A DNA stretch of 19,933 bases from Pseudomonadota bacterium (GTDB lineage: Bacteria > Myxococcota > UBA9042 > PHBI01): contig SYAK01000573.1 in NCBI GenBank assembly GCA_005788935.1, positions 1 through 19,933 of the forward strand, read 5' to 3'. Under the pieces are notes generated by a model. It saw nothing but the letters and a program-made list of their open reading frames with translations. It did no database searches and had not been told where the DNA came from. The translations under genes were made by a program, and so were the position numbers. Shown in pieces: positions 1 to 8,317 of this stretch (position 1 is the stretch's first letter; every line of letters starts with the position of its first letter).

Positions 1-89
1 ACCCGCACGTCGACGTCCCGGGCCTCGAGCGCGCGGGTGAGGGCCCAGAGATCGGCACCGAAGGATGTGGCCCAGATGAGAACGCGCAT
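1..89 (-). CDS. 5' fragment of an unidentified gene (Rossmann-like N-terminus)
   Basis: Only the first 29 codons lie in the window, starting with ATG at 89 and running off the left edge. The peptide opens MRVLIWATSFGADLW, a hydrophobic first strand followed by a small-residue turn, as seen at the start of Rossmann-like enzymes such as glycosyltransferases. That is too little to name a family. A GAGGG Shine-Dalgarno lies about 9 bases upstream of the ATG, which supports the start. The gene lies 57 bases downstream of the GST gene on the same strand and may be co-transcribed with it. No function is claimed. Confidence 0.5.
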   Translation of the reverse strand, partial: MRVLIWATSFGADLWALTRALEARDVDVR

Positions 90-146
90 GGCGCGAACCC
101 TCGGCACGCCCGTGTGACGTGCTGCAAGGGCCGCGTCAGGCTTCTG

Positions 147-761
147 TCATGCGTTCGCGAGGCGCGGGTGGCGCGCGAAGGCGGCCGAGAGGGCGGTGAG
201 TCCCGGCCACGGCGCGAGGTGTTCGGCGGTCAGTCCGTCGAGGCGGCCCGAGGCGATGGCCGCGAGCTGGCAGCCGACCACGAGGTCGGCGATGGACAGC
301 GACGCACCGAGCAGGAAGGGGCCCCCTGAGCGGGAAAGCAGGGCCTCGGCGTATTCAAACACGCGCGCCATCGGACCCGCCGCAAACTCGGCCCGCATCG
401 CGAGCTTCTTCGCCATGTCGGGCTCGCGGAAGCTTGGCGTCAGGGCGCTCGAGAGGGTGTCGTTGAAGGCGTCGATGACGCTGTCGACAAGGAAGGCCGA
501 CAGCGGATCGCTCGGGTAGAGGCTTGCGTCGCCGATGCGCGCGGCGTAGCGCAGCATCGCCCCGGTCTGGCTGAGCTTCAGCCCGTCGACCTCGAGCATC
601 GGCACAAAGCCGAGCGGCAGTGCGCCCTCGGCCTTCAGCTTCGCAAACGTCGGAAAGTCGACCCGCGTGTCGGTGAACGGCACCCCGCCGAGGCGCAAGG
701 CCAGGCGAACGGGCTCGGCGCGGCCAGGGGCGTCAAAATAGGTCAGCGTGATGTTCGGCAT
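147..761 (-). CDS. Glutathione S-transferase family protein (sigma-like)
   Basis: A 204-residue cytosolic-type GST, of normal family length. The N-terminal thioredoxin-fold half (about residues 1-80) has Tyr8 in the context TLTYFDAPGRAE, the position of the catalytic tyrosine of alpha/mu/pi/sigma GSTs. It also has VPML with the cis-proline (Pro54) and SQTGAMLRY (Ser64-Gln65), which binds the gamma-glutamyl part of glutathione. The all-helical half contains SIADL, the conserved N-capping box with its Asp. The expected role is conjugation or isomerisation using glutathione in the cytoplasm; the substrate cannot be told. The start is firm: GGAGG (minus strand, 770-774) lies 8 bases before the ATG. 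It is divergent from the outer-membrane porin gene. A non-catalytic GST-like role remains possible. Confidence 0.9.
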   Translation of the reverse strand: MPNITLTYFDAPGRAEPVRLALRLGGVPFTDTRVDFPTFAKLKAEGALPLGFVPMLEVDGLKLSQTGAMLRYAARIGDASLYPSDPLSAFLVDSVIDAFNDTLSSALTPSFREPDMAKKLAMRAEFAAGPMARVFEYAEALLSRSGGPFLLGASLSIADLVVGCQLAAIASGRLDGLTAEHLAPWPGLTALSAAFARHPRLANA

Positions 762-922
762 GTCGGGAACCTCCGTGTGTGTGGGACCGTCATAGGCTTT
801 GCGCGGCCCGCGCGCAACCGGACTCTCCGCGTGTGGTTCCCAACGTCACGTCGGGTGCCCCCCTGTCTGGTTCGCGCAAGTGTTGCACGGGAAAGTATTG
901 CCAAGGTGAATTGGAGTTGCCG

Positions 923-2422
923 ATGCGATGGAGACCCGAGTCCATGTTGATCCTGCTGCCGCTCGCGGCGGCCCCGTCCGGCCTTGCGCGCGCGGACGAA
1001 CCCTCGTCGCCGCCGCCCACCGAGGTGACGCCCGCGCTCCCGGGCATAGCCTCAGCCGCCTTGCCAGAGGTCGAGTTCACGCAGGAGGTGCCCGCCGGGG
1101 CGCCGCCTGCGAACACGGCCCCAGCGGATGGAGAGGGGGAGGGGCAGACCCACGGCTACCACCCCGGCGCCTCGCGATGGTTCGGCGACAGCGCGCTGCG
1201 CGTGCGGCTCTATGCGGACGCGCATTACGCTCAGGATTTCAACAATCCCTACAACGGACTCCGGCGCTTCAACTCGAGCCCGTTCTACGTCAACCAGTTC
1301 GACGTCGGCTACGCCTTCGTCGAGACGTCGCTCCTCGAGGGGCCCTTCCGTCTGACGCTCGCCGTCCACCATGGCAGCGTGGTCGAGAAGATGTACGAGG
1401 GTGAAGGCAACGAGCTCTGGAAGCAATTCCGCGAGGTCAGCGGCGAGGTGAACTTCGGCCACGGGCTCAGTCTCGAGGCCGGCATCATGCCAGCGCACTA
1501 TGGTTACGAGGGCTTCCCGAACCTCGAGAACTGGTTCGCGACGCGCGCAGTCATGACGGATTTCGCGCCCGACTTCGATCTCGGCGCCCGTCTTACCTGG
1601 CGCCCCGACGACCGCTGGCTCTTCCGGGTCCAGGTCGCGAACGGCTGGCAGACCCTGCGCGACACGAACCGGGCCAAGTCGTTTGGCACGCTCGTTCGCT
1701 ACGAGCATGACGGCCTGCTCGTGAACTGGGGCACGATGCTCACCCGCGAGCCCTACAAGAAGCGCTACCTCGAGGCCGTCGCGGCGCCCGAGGCGGAGAC
1801 GGGGTCCGAGGAGTTCCACTACTCGGACCTGCCCGACTACGAGCGGTATTACAGCAACTTCTTCATCCACAAGAAGTGGGAGCGCTTCTGGCTCGCGGGC
1901 CTCTTCGACTTCGGCGTCGGCGAGCACGGCGAGAACTCGCTCGGCTCTGTCGATGCAGGAAACTATGACTTCTGGACGTCTGCGGGTGTCCTCGCCAAGT
2001 ACTTCTTCGCGCAGAACTGGGCGGTCGGCTCGCGGACCGAGTACTTCCACGACCCGCACACCATTGTCCCCGAGGTCATGACCTACACGCCGCACGGCTT
2101 CCAGACGGTCGGCCAGACGCTGGGGCTCGAGTGGTCGCCCCGCCACGACTTCGCCATCCGTCTCGAGGGCAAGTATTACCACTCGCGCGACCCGGTCTAC
2201 ACGGACTCGACCGAGATCGACCCAGCCTCGCTCGCCGACCTGTCGAAGCTGCGCCGCGACGACGTCACCGCCCTCCTCTCGGTCGCGTACAACTTCACGC
2301 AGACCTACGGCGTGCGCGCCAAGGCCCCCGCCCACAACCGCGCGCAACCTCGTCGTACGAGGACGCTCGGACCGGCGGCATTGCCGAACGCCCGCAGCCG
2401 TACGAGGCGGATGGTGGCCTGA
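923..2422 (+). CDS. Outer-membrane beta-barrel porin, OmpL/BBP2-like
   Basis: 499 residues from ATG 923, chosen because GGAG (913-916) lies 6 bases upstream and the peptide then begins with a signal sequence (hydrophobic LILLPLAAAPSG followed by ALARADE-like cleavage context). The open frame extends upstream to 779, but that part has no signal-like or barrel-like character. After a Pro/Glu-rich stretch (about 25-75), the protein is rich in aromatic, alternating strands. It carries landmarks I associate with the BBP2/OmpL-like porin family (PF07642): LYADAHYAQDFNNP, FDVGYAF, LEAGIMPAHYGYE followed by NWFATRAVMTD, and a later VANGWQTL. It is probably a passive outer-membrane channel. The last barrel-like strand ends at LLSVAYNF; about 40 basic, low-complexity residues follow, which is unusual and could reflect a frameshift. 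It converges on the cnoX-like gene. Confidence 0.75.
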   Translation: MRWRPESMLILLPLAAAPSGLARADEPSSPPPTEVTPALPGIASAALPEVEFTQEVPAGAPPANTAPADGEGEGQTHGYHPGASRWFGDSALRVRLYADAHYAQDFNNPYNGLRRFNSSPFYVNQFDVGYAFVETSLLEGPFRLTLAVHHGSVVEKMYEGEGNELWKQFREVSGEVNFGHGLSLEAGIMPAHYGYEGFPNLENWFATRAVMTDFAPDFDLGARLTWRPDDRWLFRVQVANGWQTLRDTNRAKSFGTLVRYEHDGLLVNWGTMLTREPYKKRYLEAVAAPEAETGSEEFHYSDLPDYERYYSNFFIHKKWERFWLAGLFDFGVGEHGENSLGSVDAGNYDFWTSAGVLAKYFFAQNWAVGSRTEYFHDPHTIVPEVMTYTPHGFQTVGQTLGLEWSPRHDFAIRLEGKYYHSRDPVYTDSTEIDPASLADLSKLRRDDVTALLSVAYNFTQTYGVRAKAPAHNRAQPRRTRTLGPAALPNARSRTRRMVA

Positions 2423-2436
2423 GGCAGGCCGGAGCG

Positions 2437-2455
2437 AGCGCCCGCTCAGGGCGCT
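2437..2455. terminator. Perfect hairpin between convergent genes
   Basis: AGCGCCC, loop GCTCA, GGGCGCT: a perfect 7-bp stem with a 5-base loop in the 40-base gap between the stop codons of the porin (plus) and the co-chaperone (minus). Being symmetrical it could act on transcripts from both sides. There is no T-run on either flank, so it is not a classical intrinsic terminator; it may stabilise 3' ends or assist Rho. Confidence 0.45.
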
Positions 2456-2462
2456 GCGAAGC

Positions 2463-3326
2463 TCAGAACAGCAGGCGCGTCAGGCGCTTGCGCTGGAGCT
2501 CGACGTGGTCGTCATTGCGCCCGGCCGCCTCGAGGATGAGCGTCGCTGCCTTCTGGGCCTTGCCACGCATGGGCTCGCGGGTCGCGGCGACGAGGCTCAC
2601 GAGGAGCTCGAGGCCAGGTGCGAAGCGACCGGCGGCCCCGTGGATGATCCCTTCGAGGTAGGTCAGCTCGGGGTCGCCGCGCCCCTCGGTCTCGAGGCGC
2701 GCGAGGATGGCCGCCTCACCGCCGGCCTCCCCGATCTCGGCCACCAGCTGCTTCAGCGCCAGCGCCGCGCGGGCTGCGCCGAACTCCGGGGCGGCCCCCG
2801 GGATCTCGTTGAGCAGCTTCTCGCCTTCCTCGGGCGCGCCACCCGTCAGCAGCAGCCGCCCGAGCGCGAGCTTGGCGCGCGTGTCCTCGGGCGTCTTCAC
2901 CAGCACCGCGCGCCAGTGTGCCTTCGCGGCCTCCGGCTCGGTCGGGACCGGTACCTCGGGCACCTTGGCCGTCAGCGTCAGGCCGCACGCCTGGAAGATG
3001 GCCTGCAGCCAGCGCTCGATCTGGTTCTTCGGCAGCGCGCCCGCGAACTCGTGGACGATCTGACCCTGAAAGATGGCCAGCACCATCGGGATCGACTGCG
3101 CCTGGAACTGGGCCGCGAGGCGCGGGTTTGCGTCGACGTCGATCTTGGCGAGCGTCCACTGCCCCTCGCCTTCTTCCGCGAGCCCCTCGAGCACCGGCGA
3201 CAGGGTCTTGCATGGTCCACACCACGTCGCCCAGAGGTCGACGATGACGGGCTGCTGCATGCTGCGCTGCAGCACCTCGGTCTGGAAGTTCGCTTCGGTG
3301 ATGTCGATGACGTGGGGCTTGTTCAT
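2463..3326 (-). CDS. cnoX: Thioredoxin-TPR co-chaperone (CnoX/YbbN family)
   Basis: 287 residues, close to the length of E. coli CnoX. Residues 1-110 are a thioredoxin domain with the complete active site WCGPC (Cys36, Cys39) and the cis-Pro region QSIPMVLAI. Residues about 130-287 form the helical TPR-like tail typical of YbbN, ending in a basic/aromatic RLTRLLF. Family members are cytoplasmic holdases that protect GroEL/DnaK substrates under oxidative or bleach stress. E. coli CnoX lacks a full CxxC, whereas this protein keeps both cysteines, so thiol-disulfide activity is plausible. No clear Shine-Dalgarno precedes the ATG, so translation may depend on the message from the lipoprotein gene ending 83 bases upstream. 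A plain thioredoxin with a TPR tail is the alternative name. Confidence 0.88.
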   Translation of the reverse strand: MNKPHVIDITEANFQTEVLQRSMQQPVIVDLWATWCGPCKTLSPVLEGLAEEGEGQWTLAKIDVDANPRLAAQFQAQSIPMVLAIFQGQIVHEFAGALPKNQIERWLQAIFQACGLTLTAKVPEVPVPTEPEAAKAHWRAVLVKTPEDTRAKLALGRLLLTGGAPEEGEKLLNEIPGAAPEFGAARAALALKQLVAEIGEAGGEAAILARLETEGRGDPELTYLEGIIHGAAGRFAPGLELLVSLVAATREPMRGKAQKAATLILEAAGRNDDHVELQRKRLTRLLF

Positions 3327-3409
3327 GGTGCGGCCGTGTAATCACGTGGCGCGGGCGCGCAACCCGCTCGGGAGGAAAAAGCGACGTCCCGCGGCTCTGG
3401 GCCGGGGCC

Positions 3410-5533
3410 TCAGAACTGGCTGCCGTCGCGCTTGACGCCGGGGGTGGCGCCAGCGGCCTCGAAGACCGCGTCGGCCGCGAGGTCCTGCGCCCGGGTCCAG
3501 CTCTTGCCCGCGGTCACACCGGACTTGTAGTCGGCCCGCGCCACAGCGCGCCCGTCGAGGTCCGAGAGGACGATCTTGTCGCCGGTATTGTTGAGGCCAA
3601 GCGTCTTCGACTTCGCGGCCTGCGCGACCGTCGTCCCCGCCCGCAGCCTGACCGTGCCGCCGCCGAAGACGACGACCGCGCCGCCGGGCGCCACGACGGT
3701 GCCCGACGGGAAGACGTGGCGGGTCGTGACCCCGTCGGCGAGCGTCCAGCCCGACAGGTCAAGCGGGGCCGCGCCCGCGTTGACGAGCTCGACGTACTCG
3801 TCCTCGGTCGTGTTGAGGCGGCCATCGCCGTTGTAGTCGGCGGTCGGGCTCGGCGTCATCTCGTTGATGACCGGAACGCCGACAGCAGGCGCTGTCCGCT
3901 TGCAGGACAATGCGACCGGCGCGCAGACCGCCATCGAGAGCGACGTCTGGACCCGCGTGTTGCGGCACGTGTAGCCCTCGCCGCAGGCGTCGCTCGACGC
4001 GCACTCGGCGGCACAGCCCTTGGTGCCGTCCGACATTGTCACGCAGTGCATGCCCGCCCCGCAGTCGCTGGCCTTGCTGCATGTGGCACAGAACTTGCCG
4101 CGGTCCGCGAACGGGTGGAGGCGCGGGTTGTCGTCGAGGCCGTGGACGCCGTACATCGTGTCAAACCACGAGGAGTTGCTGTCCATTTCGTCGAGCAGCG
4201 TCGTGTAGCGCGTCGGGGCCGCCGTCGCCACGCCAGGTGCGCCGAGCAGCACGCTCAGGAAGTCGGTGACGGTCGCGCCGCTGCTGGCGTTCGAGAAGCT
4301 CGTCGTCGTGATGACGTCGAGATCCGTGAGGCCAGGCTTGAACGGGTTATCCCAGAAGGCCTGCCCGATGGCATAGGTGTCGCAACCCTCGGCGACGACG
4401 ATCTGGTAGGCGCCAGTCTTCAGCGCGACCGCCGCGAGCTCGCTGTCGTCGAGGTCGCCCTCGGAGGTCATGCGCCAGTTCGCGAGCGCGAAGCCGTAAA
4501 ACGGGCCCGAGTGGCCGTTGAAGACCACCACCTCGCGCTCGGCGAGGCTCTCGAGCATGTCCGCCTCGAGCTGACGCCCGCCCGCGGCGGTGTCCGGATC
4601 GGTCGCGTCACCCGCGCGACCCCAGAAGAGGCTCAGCTCGACGTCGATCCGGCGACCGCCGTAACTGACGGTGCCGGTCAGCGGGCCCGCGTCGTGGCGC
4701 AGCTTCTCCCAGCTGTCGACGGGCGACCTGAACCCCTTGCGCGTCGTGAGCCAGCTGTAGAGCGCCTTCGAGTGCACCTCGTGATACTTGTTGTGGTAGT
4801 CCCAGCCGTAGTGGACCCCGATGCTGAGCTTGCCGTCGTCGAACAGGCGCGCGAGGTCGATCCACGCGTCATCCTCGGCCACCTGGGCGCGGATGGTGAG
4901 GGCGAGCTGTTCCTTCTGCCCGTCGCCGACGCTGTCCGGGGTGAACGAGCCCCACGGGCCGCTGCGGTACCACTCACGGTCCGTGTCGAGGCGCACGATG
5001 TCGGCGTTCGAGACCTTGCCGACCCAGAGCTTGAAGCTCCACGTGCCGTCGGCGTTCGGGGTCGCGTCGGGGATGGCGTCGACGAGCTCCATCTGGCCCG
5101 CGATCTCCTGACGGAAGTCGAAGGCCCACGTCAGGCCTTCGACGCGACGGATGTTGAGCTCTTCGTACGATCCGTTCTTCGTCAGCGCCTTGAAGCCGCC
5201 ATAGCTGGCGTCGGGCTCCTTCTCGTCCTTGTCGACCATGTAGCGGTTCAGAAACCAGCCGATGAGGACCTGGCGGTACGGGATGAGGCGCTTGACCTCG
5301 GCGAGCTGCTCGGCCTCGCTGCTGCTGGCCCAGGACGCGTCGAGGGTCACGCGATCAGTGCCGTCGATCCAGTACTCCTGTGCAGACGTCGAGAGGAAGT
5401 TGTCGGCCTTGCCGACCTCGACGAGCGTCGGGCTCTCGGCCTCGGGGGTGGTCGCGCTGTCGTCGCAGGCGGGGGCGAGCGCGATGAGTGCAGGCGCGGC
5501 GAGGGCGGAGAGGCGTGACAGGGCGCGTTGCAT
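3410..5533 (-). CDS. Lamin-tail lipoprotein with caspase-like His/Cys motifs
   Basis: 707 residues from the ATG at 5533. The short N-terminus (MQRALSR, hydrophobic run, LAPAC-DD) looks like a lipoprotein signal with Cys23 lipidated. A second ATG at 5545 is in frame but AAGG abuts it, while the same AAGG lies about 12 bases before 5533. Order of parts: an unrecognised soluble region (about 40-330); a segment with VVVFNGHSG (His341) and IVVAEGCDTY (Cys384), the layout of clan CD cysteine peptidases (hydrophobic strand-His, then hydrophobic strand-Glu-Gly-Cys, 43 residues apart); a Cys-rich stretch (about 480-545); and a C-terminal lamin-tail domain (about 552-707) that starts PVINEMTPSP, has a DYNGDGRLN calcium-loop-like insertion and EYVELVN. 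It is probably cell-surface or periplasmic. Protease activity is an inference only. Confidence 0.75.
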   Translation of the reverse strand: MQRALSRLSALAAPALIALAPACDDSATTPEAESPTLVEVGKADNFLSTSAQEYWIDGTDRVTLDASWASSSEAEQLAEVKRLIPYRQVLIGWFLNRYMVDKDEKEPDASYGGFKALTKNGSYEELNIRRVEGLTWAFDFRQEIAGQMELVDAIPDATPNADGTWSFKLWVGKVSNADIVRLDTDREWYRSGPWGSFTPDSVGDGQKEQLALTIRAQVAEDDAWIDLARLFDDGKLSIGVHYGWDYHNKYHEVHSKALYSWLTTRKGFRSPVDSWEKLRHDAGPLTGTVSYGGRRIDVELSLFWGRAGDATDPDTAAGGRQLEADMLESLAEREVVVFNGHSGPFYGFALANWRMTSEGDLDDSELAAVALKTGAYQIVVAEGCDTYAIGQAFWDNPFKPGLTDLDVITTTSFSNASSGATVTDFLSVLLGAPGVATAAPTRYTTLLDEMDSNSSWFDTMYGVHGLDDNPRLHPFADRGKFCATCSKASDCGAGMHCVTMSDGTKGCAAECASSDACGEGYTCRNTRVQTSLSMAVCAPVALSCKRTAPAVGVPVINEMTPSPTADYNGDGRLNTTEDEYVELVNAGAAPLDLSGWTLADGVTTRHVFPSGTVVAPGGAVVVFGGGTVRLRAGTTVAQAAKSKTLGLNNTGDKIVLSDLDGRAVARADYKSGVTAGKSWTRAQDLAADAVFEAAGATPGVKRDGSQF

Positions 5534-5691
5534 GGCGGAGACCATCCTTACGTTGGCAGGGTCGGCCGGGTAGGGCAGGGTGGGGCGGACCGGAGAGCCC
5601 GGTGACCCGACGCGGGTTGGGTGCAGTATCAGACGAATCGCGGCGCGACAAGCATCGGGTCGTGCGGACAGGCGACGCAAACGAGGTTGAA
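5534..5691. promoter_or_regulatory. Divergent intergenic region with two adjacent dyads
   Basis: The 158-base region separates the lamin-tail lipoprotein (minus) from sppA (plus) and should contain both promoters. Two inverted repeats sit almost side by side: ACCGG-N5-CCGGT at 5589-5603 and ACCCG-N3-CGGGT at 5605-5617. On the minus strand a weak -10-like GATACT (5630-5625) lies downstream of TTGTCG (5651-5646), but the 15-base spacer is short. In DNA this GC-rich such dyads can arise by chance, so an operator role is only suggested. Confidence 0.3.
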
Positions 5692-8229
5692 ATGCGACGT
5701 GCAGGAGCCGACTTCCGGTGGGGGTGCCTGGCGGCGCTTGTCGTGCTTGTGGCTGTCGCTGCGGGCCCGGCGTCGTTGGACGCACGCGCGGACGCCCACG
5801 ACGACCCACGACCGCTGAGCCTCCCCTGGGCTGCGCTCACCGACCTCGACGGGGCCGAGGCCGCCCTGCTGCACGCGGCGAGCCTCGCGTTCTCGCCGCG
5901 CCTCGAGCTGGTGCTGTTCGGGCAGGGTGGGGTGCGGGACGCCGAGTGGCGGCGGACGGCCTTCGGAGGGGCATTGGCTGGCCGGCTCGGCCCGCTCGCG
6001 GCAGGTCTCGGGGTGGCTGCGATCGGGGGACTGCGGGACGGTGGGGCGCTCGGGACGCGGGCGGATTTGGCGCTGGCGTGGCGGCTCGCGCCTGGCGCGG
6101 CCATCGGCGCACAGTGGCGGTGGTATGCGCACCGGGACGGCGGGCCGACGGACGCCTGGTGGAGCTGGGCGCTCTCGGCGACGCTCAGGCCGACGCGCGG
6201 GGTGGCGCTCGCAGCTCAGGTGGACCGCCTGAACGCGCCGCTGAACGAGGCCGGTGCCCGCGGCGAACCGGTGGCGCGGGTCTCGCTCGGGCTGCGGCCC
6301 TTCGGGGAGGTCGGCTCCGTGACGTTCGATGCGGCGCGGACCCTCGGGGACGGAGCCTGGGAGGCGGGCCTCGCGACGCGTTGGTGGCTGACCTCGGGGG
6401 TGTCCCTCGGGGTCTGGGGACGTGGCACATGGCGTGACGACGGCGTCGGGGCCAGCCCGGACTGGTCGGGCGGCCTGACGGTCGGCCTCGGGCAGGGTGG
6501 CCTCGGGCTCGAGGGCGCGGTCACAGCGGCCCCCGATGGGCTGACGGGCGTGTCGGTGCTGGCGCGGGCCCGCAGCGGAACGCTGTCGTCGGTGTCGGAC
6601 GGGCCGCCGCGCATGCTGCGGGTCATCATCGACGGGCCTCTGCCGGAGCGGCCTCGGCGCGGGCTCACCGGTACGACCGGGCCCGGGTTTGCCAACTGGC
6701 TGATGGGGCTCGAGCGCGCCTCCCGGGACCCCCGCGTCGTCGGCATCCTGCTGCAGATCGGCGACGCGCCTGGCTGGGCGCAGTGCTGGGAGCTTCGTGA
6801 GGCGCTTCAACGCCTGCGGGCCCGCGGCAAGAAGGTCGTGGCGTCGCTTGTCGGCGGTGACATGCGGGCCATGTACCTCGCCGCGGCGGACGACGAGGTG
6901 TGGCTCTACGCGGCCGGATCGCTGCGTTTGACGGGGTTGTCGCTGACCCGCAGCTACTACGTCGACCTGTTGCGCATGCTCGGGATTGAGGCGGAGTTTA
7001 TTGCGCTCGAGAGCTACAAGAGCTTTCCGGAGATCGCGACGCGCAGCGGCCCGAGCGAGGCCTCGGACGAGCAGACCACCCGGGCGCTCGCGGTCACGCG
7101 GTCGAACTGGCGGGCGGCGGTGGCGGCGGGTCGGGCGTTGGCGCCCGAAAGGCTCGACGCGCTCGTCGCGGCGGGGCCGCAGTCGATGAAGGACGCGCTC
7201 GCTGCGGGTCTTGTCGATGCCCTGGTGGAGGCGGACGCCTACGCCGAGCGGCTCGCAGCGCTCGTCGGCCCCCACGCGCTCGTGACCGAGCTCACGCCCG
7301 AGCTGTCGGGTGGCACCCGCTGGGGCACGCGAAAGGCGGTCGCGGTGGTGCCCGTGGTCGGCGCGATGGTCGACGGCGACAGTGCCCTGGCGTCGCCCCT
7401 GCCGCTGCCGTTCACCGGTGGCCCGACGACGGGCGACCGGACCTTCATCACGGCCCTTGAGGCGGCCATCCGCGACCCGGACGTGGTGGGAGTGGTGGTC
7501 CGGGTCGATTCGGGCGGTGGGTCGGTCACGGCGGCGGACCGCATGCACCGGGCAGTCTTGGCGATGTCAAAGGTCAAGCCGATCATCGTGTCGTTTGGCG
7601 ATGTCGCGGCGAGCGGTGGCTATTACCTCGCAGCGGGCGCTGGCACGATCCTCGCGAGCCCGCTGACGCTGACGGGGAGCATCGGCATCTTCACGGGCAA
7701 GGCGAACCTGGCGGGGTTGTGGTCCCGCATCGGGGTCGCGCAGCACGTCACGAAGACGGACCCGCGGGCCGACATGCTCGGCGATCACCGCGGCCTCACG
7801 GCCGACGAGCGGGCGCGGGCCGAAGAGGTGTTGCGGGCGTATTACGAGCGTTTCCTTGCGGTCGTAGGTGATGGGCGCAAGCTGTCCCCGGAGGCGACGC
7901 GCGCTGTGGCGCAGGGGCGCGTCTGGATCGGCGAGGACGCCCTCGCCCGTGGCCTCGTCGACGGAGCGGGAGGCCTCATGGACGCCATCCTCGCGGTCGC
8001 GCAGCGGGCAGGTCTCGAGGCGACATCGCTCGACGTGCGCTATTTTGGCAGCGTCGGCCGGTTTTCGGGGGTCACGGGACTGCTCGCTCAGGCGGGTGGC
8101 GTGGGCGACGATGCGGGCCCGACTCTGTGGCCCGCTTTGCGCGAATTCGTCGCGGCCCTCGAGTCGAGCGCGATGTTGGCCGGTGGCGCGCTGCTGGCCC
8201 GGATGCCCGACGTCTGGCGGATTGACTGA
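5692..8229 (+). CDS. sppA: SppA 67K-type S49 peptidase with N-terminal beta-rich domain
   Basis: 845 residues from ATG 5692, supported by GAGG (5683-5686) 5 bases upstream and an immediate signal peptide (hydrophobic LAALVVLVAVAAG then DARADA). Residues about 35-290 alternate polar and hydrophobic residues with many Gly, Trp and Arg, like a beta-barrel or beta-sandwich; this part is absent from E. coli SppA. Two tandem S49 domains follow (about 305-475 and 545-800). The catalytic pair is visible: Lys443 in ESYKSFPE of the first domain and Ser641 in DVAASGGYY of the second, 198 residues apart, against about 200 in E. coli SppA (Lys209/Ser409). The family cleaves residual signal peptides and other envelope peptides. 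It is divergent from the lipoprotein gene, and the next gene follows after 88 bases on the same strand. Confidence 0.88.
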   Translation: MRRAGADFRWGCLAALVVLVAVAAGPASLDARADAHDDPRPLSLPWAALTDLDGAEAALLHAASLAFSPRLELVLFGQGGVRDAEWRRTAFGGALAGRLGPLAAGLGVAAIGGLRDGGALGTRADLALAWRLAPGAAIGAQWRWYAHRDGGPTDAWWSWALSATLRPTRGVALAAQVDRLNAPLNEAGARGEPVARVSLGLRPFGEVGSVTFDAARTLGDGAWEAGLATRWWLTSGVSLGVWGRGTWRDDGVGASPDWSGGLTVGLGQGGLGLEGAVTAAPDGLTGVSVLARARSGTLSSVSDGPPRMLRVIIDGPLPERPRRGLTGTTGPGFANWLMGLERASRDPRVVGILLQIGDAPGWAQCWELREALQRLRARGKKVVASLVGGDMRAMYLAAADDEVWLYAAGSLRLTGLSLTRSYYVDLLRMLGIEAEFIALESYKSFPEIATRSGPSEASDEQTTRALAVTRSNWRAAVAAGRALAPERLDALVAAGPQSMKDALAAGLVDALVEADAYAERLAALVGPHALVTELTPELSGGTRWGTRKAVAVVPVVGAMVDGDSALASPLPLPFTGGPTTGDRTFITALEAAIRDPDVVGVVVRVDSGGGSVTAADRMHRAVLAMSKVKPIIVSFGDVAASGGYYLAAGAGTILASPLTLTGSIGIFTGKANLAGLWSRIGVAQHVTKTDPRADMLGDHRGLTADERARAEEVLRAYYERFLAVVGDGRKLSPEATRAVAQGRVWIGEDALARGLVDGAGGLMDAILAVAQRAGLEATSLDVRYFGSVGRFSGVTGLLAQAGGVGDDAGPTLWPALREFVAALESSAMLAGGALLARMPDVWRID

Positions 8230-8304
8230 CGCGTTCGGCGTGTCTGGTTTCGGCTCGGGAGCTTGACCGGCGGTCCTTGGCATGGGACCAACGCCTCTCC
8301 CCCC

Positions 8305-8313
8305 AGGAAGAGG
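8305..8313 (+). promoter_or_regulatory. Shine-Dalgarno that selects a GTG start
   Basis: AGGAAGAGG lies 4 bases before GTG at 8318. The only upstream in-frame ATG (8282) has no ribosome site and falls in the loop of a small dyad (GGTCC at 8272-8276, GGACC at 8285-8289). The protein should therefore begin MPKTYAPRPG. Confidence 0.65.
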
Positions 8314-8317
8314 TCCT

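Noticed and set aside
779..922. Upstream extension of the porin frame
   Set aside because: It lacks a Shine-Dalgarno and would place the signal peptide internally; ATG 923 has GGAG at the right distance.
3351..3367. Hairpin GCGGG-N7-CCCGC as terminator of the lamin-tail gene
   Set aside because: The T-run on the minus strand lies before the stem instead of after it, and the stem is only 5 bp.
3716..5518. A 600-codon plus-strand frame opposite the lamin-tail lipoprotein
   Set aside because: Low-complexity Arg/Val/Ala translation with no recognisable fold; the minus-strand frame has a lipobox and a lamin-tail domain.
5488..5691. Upstream extension of the sppA frame
   Set aside because: The signal peptide and GAGG ribosome site both point to ATG 5692; the extension overlaps the divergent gene.
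5534..5809. N-terminal extension of the lamin-tail lipoprotein frame
   Set aside because: It would bury the lipoprotein signal and overlap the divergent sppA start; its composition is Arg/Pro-rich non-coding-like.
8282..8317. ATG at 8282 as start of the 8318-9790 gene
   Set aside because: It has no ribosome site and sits in the loop of a small dyad, while GTG 8318 has AGGAAGAGG 4 bases upstream.
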